From positions 1-5,775 of the forward strand of contig CAKQMM010000084.1 in NCBI GenBank assembly GCA_934254755.1: a stretch of DNA of 5,775 nt, written 5' to 3'. Shown here in pieces: positions 1 to 3,722 of this stretch. The first letter of the stretch is position 1, and the number at the start of each line of letters is the position of its first letter. Under the pieces are notes generated by a model. The model was given only the letters and a program-made list of their open reading frames with translations, had not been told where the DNA came from and searched no databases. Source of the stretch: an uncultured Clostridia bacterium (lineage in GTDB: Bacteria; Bacillota; Clostridia; Christensenellales; Borkfalkiaceae). A program made the position numbers and the translations under genes.

Positions 1-481
1 ACCCTAAGAAAGATAAGTCGAGCAAAAACAATTTCATTTTATGCCCGTTCATTAAAAATCTGCTTTCGCAAATATATTCCGTCGCGGTACCCCCGCGGCG
101 CTTTTGCTGAAGATACGCCGTCATCGCGTAAGAGTAAGTTTTTATAACGCCCGGCACTATCAAAAGCGACCACAAGAATATGTAAAGCTCTTTTAAAAGC
201 CACAAAGCCGTCGCGCCCCAATAGTCTTCGTTGAAAGCGGAAAACAAATCGTCAAACTTAACTTCGCCGCCACGCGTCATCTGATTGTAAAACGCGCGCG
301 ATACGCCGTAGTCGAGAGCGCCTGCCAAAAACAGCGTGCCTACGACCGTCGTATACCCCGCCATGGATACAATCGCGCTCGAAACGAACACGAGAAGCAA
401 CGCCATAAGCCATTGCCTTCCGAATAAATCTCCGCCTAACGCCTCGCGAGATAAGCGACGCAATTCTTTATTGTTTATCAT
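1..481 (-). CDS. DUF975 family integral membrane protein (3' end cut by window edge)
   Basis: An open frame runs from an ATG at 479-481 to the window edge, giving 160 visible residues without a stop. The start is supported by a Shine-Dalgarno AAAGGAG (complement of 488-494) six bases upstream. The protein begins MINNKELRRLSREAL and has hydrophobic segments at about residues 24-56 and 91-112. Near its end it has NGHKMKLFLLDLSFLG (about 145-160), which resembles the conserved xGHKxxLFxLxLSFIGW stretch of the DUF975 family. The segments GGEVKFDDLFSAF (71-83) and IVPGVIKTYSYAM (108-120) also fit. These families are polytopic membrane proteins of unknown function, common in Bacillota. The usual proline-containing stretch before the conserved motif is replaced by a basic QQKRRGG. 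The gene lies 76 bp downstream of mntP with no obvious terminator between, so cotranscription is plausible. Family call is fairly sure; function is unknown. Confidence 0.77.
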   Translation of the reverse strand, partial: MINNKELRRLSREALGGDLFGRQWLMALLLVFVSSAIVSMAGYTTVVGTLFLAGALDYGVSRAFYNQMTRGGEVKFDDLFSAFNEDYWGATALWLLKELYIFLWSLLIVPGVIKTYSYAMTAYLQQKRRGGTATEYICESRFLMNGHKMKLFLLDLSFLG

Positions 482-503
482 ATTTAACTCCTTTCAGTAG
501 TTA

Positions 504-535
504 GCGGCAATCTTCGATTGCTTTTTGTAAGCCGC
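504..535. repeat. Hairpin in the mntP-DUF975 gap, with alternative stems
   Basis: A perfect 6-bp stem, GCAATC (507-512) and GATTGC (516-521) around a 3-base loop, is followed on the plus strand by TTTTT (522-526). An overlapping outer stem, GCGGC (504-508) with GCCGC (531-535), is an alternative. In the minus-strand transcript the structure sits about 10 bases upstream of the Shine-Dalgarno of the DUF975 gene. The T-run is on the plus strand, so as a terminator it would stop antisense rather than operon transcription. Its role is unknown. Confidence 0.45.
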
Positions 536-557
536 CTTTATTCAACCGCCGTTTCTA

Positions 558-1127
558 TCAAAACGGCAAAACGCCCAAGTGCGAGAGCAAAATTTTAACG
601 CCCATCAGCACGAGTATAACCCCGCCGACTATTTCAGCCTTATTTTTAAACCTTGCGCCGAACACGTTGCCTATTTTAAGCCCCGCCGCCGAAAGCGCAA
701 AGGTTATTACGCCTATAAACAGCACAGCAAAAACTATGTTTACGTCGGGAAGCAGCGCGAACGTTACTCCCACCGCAAGCGCGTCTATGCTGGTTGCGAG
801 CGCAAGCACGAGCATCGCTTTGAACCCGAACGAGGCGTTCACCTCTTCATCGCCCTTTTTAAAGGCTTCGATAATCATCTTAACGCCTAAAAACACGAGT
901 AGCCCGAACGCTATCCAATGGTCAACCGCCGTTATGTATCTTTCAAACGCCGACCCTATAATGTAGCCTATCGCGGGCATTAACGCCTGAAACCCGCCGA
1001 ACCATGCGCCGACGATAAAGTAATGTTTAGCCTTTACCTTTTCGACCGATAACCCTTTACACACGGACACGGCGAACGCGTCCATCGAAAGCCCGACGGC
1101 TAAAATCAACAATTCGATAATCGACAT
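558..1127 (-). CDS. mntP: Manganese efflux pump MntP
   Basis: This 189-residue protein has the length, six hydrophobic segments and internal two-fold repeat of the MntP (YebN) family, inner-membrane exporters that protect cells from excess Mn(II). The first repeat carries GLSMDAFAVSVCKGL (12-26) with Asp16; the second carries ATSIDALAVGVTFALLP (111-127) with Asp115. In E. coli MntP the matching aspartates are needed for export. A hydrophilic, acidic and basic loop (about 89-101) separates the halves, as is typical. The start is secure: the N-terminus aligns with known MntP proteins and an in-frame stop lies at 1149-1151 with no other ATG between. There is no Shine-Dalgarno; the ATG follows an A8 run (complement of 1129-1136), so initiation may rely on an A-rich leader. 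The gene has its own promoter (1176-1204). Its position next to Fe-S genes fits a metal-homeostasis neighbourhood, but a direct link is inference. Confidence 0.95.
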   Translation of the reverse strand: MSIIELLILAVGLSMDAFAVSVCKGLSVEKVKAKHYFIVGAWFGGFQALMPAIGYIIGSAFERYITAVDHWIAFGLLVFLGVKMIIEAFKKGDEEVNASFGFKAMLVLALATSIDALAVGVTFALLPDVNIVFAVLFIGVITFALSAAGLKIGNVFGARFKNKAEIVGGVILVLMGVKILLSHLGVLPF

Positions 1128-1155
1128 ATTTTTTTTAAACGGATTGTTTCAGCCG

Positions 1156-1167
1156 CCTAACCCTAAC
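1156..1167 (-). repeat. Tandem GTTAGG repeat in the mntP leader
   Basis: On the coding strand the leader reads GTTAGGGTTAGG, two perfect copies of a hexamer, starting only a few bases after the predicted transcription start. The position would suit a repressor site, and TTAGG resembles half-sites of DtxR/IdeR-type metalloregulators, but there is no inverted partner. It could be chance. Confidence 0.3.
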
Positions 1168-1175
1168 GACAGTAC

Positions 1176-1204
1176 ATTTTATCACCGCGCGCGTTATTAG
1201 TCAA
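1176..1204 (-). promoter_or_regulatory. Promoter of mntP
   Basis: Reading the minus strand, a -35 box TTGACT (1204-1199) and a -10 box TAAAAT (1181-1176) are separated by exactly 17 bases, close to the sigma-A consensus. Transcription would start near 1169, leaving a leader of about 42 bases. The promoter lies wholly in the gap between the Rrf2 gene stop and mntP, so mntP can be expressed apart from the isc genes. The leader is too short to hold a yybP-ykoY manganese riboswitch. Confidence 0.7.
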
Positions 1205-1226
1205 GTTAAACGAATATAAACCGCGA

Positions 1227-1619
1227 TTAAAGCAAGTCTTTCAGCGTTTTACCGTTTAAATAATCGGTTATCACCTTATAGAACTCTTTCCACATAGGGA
1301 AGGTTTTACACTCGCATTCGCGCGGGCAATCGGTTTCGCCGCTGACGCAACCCACGGGGGCAAGGTCGCCCTCGACAAGGCTTAAAATTTCAAACAAAGT
1401 GTATTCTTCGGGTTTTTTGGTGAGCCTGTATCCGCCGCCCAGCCCGCGCACCCCTTCGACGAGTCCGCCCTTTACAAGCAGCGGCATAATCTGCTCCATA
1501 TACTTTTTTGAAACGCCCTGACGGGCGGCAACGTCTTTCATAGGCGTGTATTCGCTTCCTGCCGCCGCCATATCCGCCATTACCCTTAAAGCGTATCTTC
1601 CTTTCGTAGACACTATCAT
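1227..1619 (-). CDS. iscR: Rrf2 family transcriptional regulator, IscR-like
   Basis: The 130-residue protein starts MIVSTKGRYALRVMADMA, the hallmark N-terminus of Rrf2 winged-helix regulators, followed by the recognition helix region VSKKYMEQIMPLL (36-48) and the wing GVRGLGGGYRL (56-66). The C-terminal part carries Cys91, Cys98 and Cys104 with the same spacing as the [2Fe-2S] ligands Cys92, Cys98 and Cys104 of E. coli IscR, so it is likely a cluster-sensing repressor of Fe-S assembly. Two differences stand out: an extra Cys102, and Phe107 where E. coli IscR has its ligand His107. The start is backed by AGGGGAG eight or so bases upstream. It follows iscU by 58 bp with no clear promoter or terminator between, so it is probably the third gene of iscS-iscU-iscR. 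Most isc loci put the regulator first. The symbol is by similarity; another Rrf2 subgroup remains possible. Confidence 0.85.
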   Translation of the reverse strand: MIVSTKGRYALRVMADMAAAGSEYTPMKDVAARQGVSKKYMEQIMPLLVKGGLVEGVRGLGGGYRLTKKPEEYTLFEILSLVEGDLAPVGCVSGETDCPRECECKTFPMWKEFYKVITDYLNGKTLKDLL

Positions 1620-1677
1620 TTTGTCACTCCCCTGTAATTAAAAAAAGTTAATCAATCAAACTATACGACGGGTTTTA

Positions 1678-2124
1678 TTACTTAGCTATCCCCGCGTCGC
1701 ACCCGTGGGAACATTCCGCCTTTTCGCTGAACAACGCTTTATCGTAAGCGATATTATGCTTGTCGTAATAATCTTTTATGGCCGCCTTAATCGCTTCTTC
1801 CGCGAGAACCGAACAGTGCATTTTATATGCGGGCAGACCGTCCAACGCTTCCGCAACCGCTTTGTTCGTGAGCGCCAACGCTTCCGAAAGCGGCTTGCCC
1901 TTAATAAGCTCGGTCGCCATAGAACTCGAAGCGATTGCCGAACCGCACCCGAACGTTTCGAACTTTACGTCGGATATAATATCGCCGTCTATTTTAAGAT
2001 AAATTTTCATTATATCGCCGCACTTTGCGTTGCCTACTTCACCAACGCCGTCGGGGTTTTCAATCACGCCGACGTTACGGGGGTTTCTGAAATGGTCCAT
2101 AACCTTTTCGCTGTATAAAGCCAT
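1678..2124 (-). CDS. iscU: Fe-S cluster assembly scaffold IscU (NifU N-terminal type)
   Basis: This 148-residue protein is the scaffold on which [2Fe-2S] and [4Fe-4S] clusters are built with sulfur from IscS, in the cytoplasm. It opens with the family signature YSEKVMDHFRNPRNVG (4-19). The cluster ligands are visible: Cys35 and Asp37 in AKCGD, Cys60 in FGCGSAIASSS, and His103-Cys104 in KMHCS. Presence of the His and lack of the 18-21 residue insertion mark it as IscU/NifU rather than SufU. The usual LPPVK motif recognised by the HscA chaperone in E. coli is LPAYK (97-101). The C-terminus extends into a short tail, CSHGCD (138-143), with two more cysteines and a histidine. AAAGGAG precedes the ATG. 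It lies 46 bp after iscS in the same operon. Confidence 0.95.
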   Translation of the reverse strand: MALYSEKVMDHFRNPRNVGVIENPDGVGEVGNAKCGDIMKIYLKIDGDIISDVKFETFGCGSAIASSSMATELIKGKPLSEALALTNKAVAEALDGLPAYKMHCSVLAEEAIKAAIKDYYDKHNIAYDKALFSEKAECSHGCDAGIAK

Positions 2125-2152
2125 AATAATTCTCCTTTTTAGTTATTTATCG

Positions 2153-2166
2153 AGCGTTAAAACGCT
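2153..2166. repeat. Short inverted repeat between iscS and iscU
   Basis: AGCGTT and AACGCT form perfect 6-bp arms around two bases, just after the iscS stop and about 14 bases before the iscU Shine-Dalgarno. With four central pairs opened it could form a small hairpin in the transcript. It has no T-run, so it is not a terminator; it might be a processing or stability element, or chance. Confidence 0.3.
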
Positions 2167-2170
2167 GTGT

Positions 2171-3358
2171 TTACAAAATGTATTCGCGCCTTCCTTCTTT
2201 TAAATCTCTCCACACGGGGGACATTTCGCGCAGATATTCGACTACTTCGGGCACGACTTTTAAAATATAGTCTATCTCTTCCATAGTGTTATACTCGCAG
2301 ATAGATAGGCGAAGCGAGCCGTGCGCCACGTCGTGCACTCTGCCGATCGCGAGCAAAACGTGGCTCGGGTCGAGCGAGCCCGAAGTACAAGCAGACCCCG
2401 ATGAAGCGCAAATGCCTTTATCGCTTAATAAAAGCAACAAACTTTCGCCTTCTATCCCCTCGAAGCAAAAACTTACGTTGCCCGCAAGCCTGTTTACCCT
2501 TGCCCCGTTAAGCGCGGAGTGGGGAATTTTTTCAAGCCCCGCAATGAGCTTATCGCGCATGGCGGTGACTTTTTTATTGTTTTCGTCAAGGTTTTTAAGC
2601 GACTCTTTAAGCGCGACCGCCATAGAGATTATCCCCGGCAAGTTTTCCGTTCCGCCGCGTTTGCCGCGTTCCTGCGCGCCGCCCTCGATGACGTTCACAA
2701 GGCTTACGCCCCGTCTTGCGTATAGCACTCCGACCCCTTTCGAGCCGTGGAATTTGTGCGCCGAAAGCGACAGCATATCTATATTTTCCGCTTTAACGTC
2801 TATTTTGATATGCCCCGCCGCCTGCACCGCGTCGGTATGGAACAAAACGCCCTTTTCTTTACACACCGCGCCTATTTCTTTTATGGGCATAACGGTGCCG
2901 ATTTCGTTATTGGCGTACATAACCGTCACTAAGCAAGTGTCGGTTCTTATTGCGTTTTTAACCTGCTCGGCGGTGACGTTGCCCTCTTTATCGACGGGCA
3001 AAAGTTCGATATCGAAGCCGTGCTTTTTAAGCTTTTCAAGAGTGTGAAGAACGGCGTGATGCTCGATAGCCGTAGATATAACGTGCTTTTTGCCCTTTCT
3101 TTCGCCCATAGCGGCGGCAGACAAAATAGCCTGGTTATCCGCTTCGCTCCCGCCCGACGTAAAGTAGATTTCGTTAGGCTCCGCGTTAAAGCACGCGGCT
3201 ATATCCGCGCGCGCCTTGTCAAGTGCTTCTTTGGCGGTTTGCCCCGCTATATGTAGGCTTGACGGGTTGCCGTAAGTTTGTTTTGCCGCTTCAACCATCG
3301 CGTTCAATGCGCTTTCGCTCATCTTGGTGGTGGCGGCGTTGTCTGCGTATACGAACAT
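2171..3358 (-). CDS. iscS: Cysteine desulfurase IscS (PLP-dependent, NifS/IscS class)
   Basis: The 395-residue enzyme converts L-cysteine to L-alanine and holds the sulfur as a persulfide for IscU and other acceptors. It starts FVYADNAATTKMSESAL, typical of the family. Active-site features are all visible: EHHAV with His101 stacking on PLP; the TDAVQAAG segment with Asp176 and Gln179; SAHKFHG with Lys202 as the PLP Schiff-base lysine; GTEN (236-239); the mobile catalytic loop SSGSACTSGSLDPSHVL with Cys324; and LRLSI with Arg350. The long catalytic loop puts it in group I (IscS/NifS), not SufS. The C-terminal SPVWRDLKEG matches the region that contacts IscU in E. coli. GGAGG lies seven bases before the ATG. 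It is the first gene of the minus-strand operon, behind a strong promoter with an operator and a leader of about 128 bases. Confidence 0.97.
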   Translation of the reverse strand: MFVYADNAATTKMSESALNAMVEAAKQTYGNPSSLHIAGQTAKEALDKARADIAACFNAEPNEIYFTSGGSEADNQAILSAAAMGERKGKKHVISTAIEHHAVLHTLEKLKKHGFDIELLPVDKEGNVTAEQVKNAIRTDTCLVTVMYANNEIGTVMPIKEIGAVCKEKGVLFHTDAVQAAGHIKIDVKAENIDMLSLSAHKFHGSKGVGVLYARRGVSLVNVIEGGAQERGKRGGTENLPGIISMAVALKESLKNLDENNKKVTAMRDKLIAGLEKIPHSALNGARVNRLAGNVSFCFEGIEGESLLLLLSDKGICASSGSACTSGSLDPSHVLLAIGRVHDVAHGSLRLSICEYNTMEEIDYILKVVPEVVEYLREMSPVWRDLKEGRREYIL

Positions 3359-3400
3359 AATTATTCCTCCGCTAAAACGGCTTTATCGAGAACGCTTTTT

Positions 3401-3422
3401 AAATTCCAATTAAATGGAATTT
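3401..3422. repeat. Palindrome in the iscS leader
   Basis: AAATTCCA (3401-3408) and TGGAATTT (3415-3422) are perfect 8-bp arms around a 6-base A/T centre. It lies inside the predicted iscS leader, between the transcription start near 3486 and the ATG at 3358. No T-run follows it in the iscS direction, so it is unlikely to be a terminator. It could be a second operator for a dimeric regulator or an RNA hairpin. Confidence 0.55.
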
Positions 3423-3467
3423 TCGTTGTTAAAACGTAAGCCCCGCCGTCTTTTTAATTATCCTTTA

Positions 3468-3486
3468 ACCTACCGTTTTAGTAGGT
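3468..3486 (-). promoter_or_regulatory. Probable IscR-type operator over the iscS start site
   Basis: On the minus strand the site reads ACCTACTAAAACGGTAGGT, with perfect 6-bp arms ACCTAC and GTAGGT around seven bases. Compared with the core of the E. coli IscR type 1 consensus as I recall it, YYGACTRWWWYAGTCRR, the core CCTACTAAAACGGTAGG agrees at 14 of 17 positions. It begins seven bases after the -10 box, so a bound dimer would block transcription start. The natural candidate to bind it is the Rrf2 protein encoded downstream in the same operon; that pairing is inference. Confidence 0.7.
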
Positions 3487-3492
3487 AAATAT

Positions 3493-3521
3493 AATATAAC
3501 ACCGAATTCACTCGCTGTCAA
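3493..3521 (-). promoter_or_regulatory. Promoter of the iscS-iscU-iscR operon
   Basis: On the minus strand, a perfect -35 box TTGACA (3521-3516) and a -10 box TATATT (3498-3493) are spaced by 17 bases. The A/T stretch AAAATATTA just upstream of the -35 box may act as an UP element. The predicted start is near 3486, inside the inverted repeat described separately, so a strong core promoter under repression is expected. Confidence 0.8.
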
Positions 3522-3532
3522 TAATATTTTCG

Positions 3533-3577
3533 ACGGTTTTTTAAAAAACTTTCAAACCGTTTTACGCTTTACGGTTT
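3533..3577. repeat. Three alternating copies of ACGGTTT with an A/T palindrome
   Basis: ACGGTTT occurs at 3533-3539 and 3571-3577, and its exact complement AAACCGT at 3554-3560, so the middle copy can pair with either neighbour. The first copy overlaps a perfect 14-bp palindrome, GTTTTTTAAAAAAC (3536-3549). The cluster lies upstream of both divergent promoters. Possible roles are a regulator binding array or a bent A-tract; neither is shown. Confidence 0.45.
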
Positions 3578-3643
3578 AAATGCGGCAAAGTTTAAAACGA
3601 AACGCTTTCGTTATATTTAAAATAACTTATAATATATTTATTT

Positions 3644-3673
3644 TTGAATTTGTTATGCTAAACTTAATTTAAT
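3644..3673 (+). promoter_or_regulatory. Candidate promoter of the lipoprotein gene
   Basis: TTGAAT (3644-3649) and TTTAAT (3668-3673) with an 18-base spacer are the best-placed pair before the gene. A perfect TATAAT at 3628-3633 is an alternative -10 box but lacks a good -35 box at the right distance. The region is so A/T-rich that chance matches are likely. Confidence 0.3.
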
Positions 3674-3681
3674 AAATGTAC

Positions 3682-3701
3682 GCGGGTGAAATTCAGCCCG
3701 C
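3682..3701 (+). repeat. Leader hairpin before the lipoprotein ribosome site
   Basis: GCGGG (3682-3686) pairs with CCCGC (3697-3701); inside it TGA and TCA can extend the stem across a bulged G. The stem ends five bases before the AAAGGGGAT ribosome site (3706-3714), so it could affect translation or mRNA stability. No T-run follows, so it is not a terminator. Confidence 0.35.
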
Positions 3702-3722
3702 AGATAAAGGGGATAAGATAAT

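Larger units (their letters stand above)
3359..3722. other. Divergent intergenic region between iscS and the lipoprotein gene
   Basis: These 364 bases hold no credible gene. They are AT-rich and contain, from left to right, the iscS ribosome site, an 8-bp-arm palindrome (3401-3422), the iscS operator (3468-3486), the iscS promoter (3493-3521) with an A/T-rich stretch upstream of its -35 box, a cluster of inverted ACGGTTT copies and an A/T palindrome (3533-3577), and candidate plus-strand promoter elements, a leader hairpin and a ribosome site for the lipoprotein gene. The octamer CCGTTTTA occurs at 3473-3480 and 3557-3564 and inverted at 3373-3380. Confidence 0.8.

Noticed and set aside
39..221. 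A 60-codon minus-strand open frame
   Set aside because: It is out of frame with the DUF975 gene, which has a good ribosome site, continuous reading frame and family motifs through the same bases.
1128..1226. yybP-ykoY manganese riboswitch before mntP
   Set aside because: The gap is 99 bases and the predicted leader about 42; I could not find the conserved loops or the paired stems of that riboswitch.
1705..2118. A 137-codon plus-strand open frame opposite iscU
   Set aside because: Antisense to a complete IscU with all cluster ligands; composition is Arg/Phe-rich as expected of a shadow frame.
2286..3047. A 253-codon open frame on the plus strand opposite iscS
   Set aside because: It lies fully antisense to a complete, motif-perfect IscS gene; its translation is Ser/Leu/Pro-rich without any recognisable domain. 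It is a shadow of the codon pattern on the other strand.
3536..3549. The A/T palindrome as a bidirectional terminator
   Set aside because: The stem would be six A-T pairs with almost no loop, and it lies upstream of both divergent genes, where no transcript needs to end.
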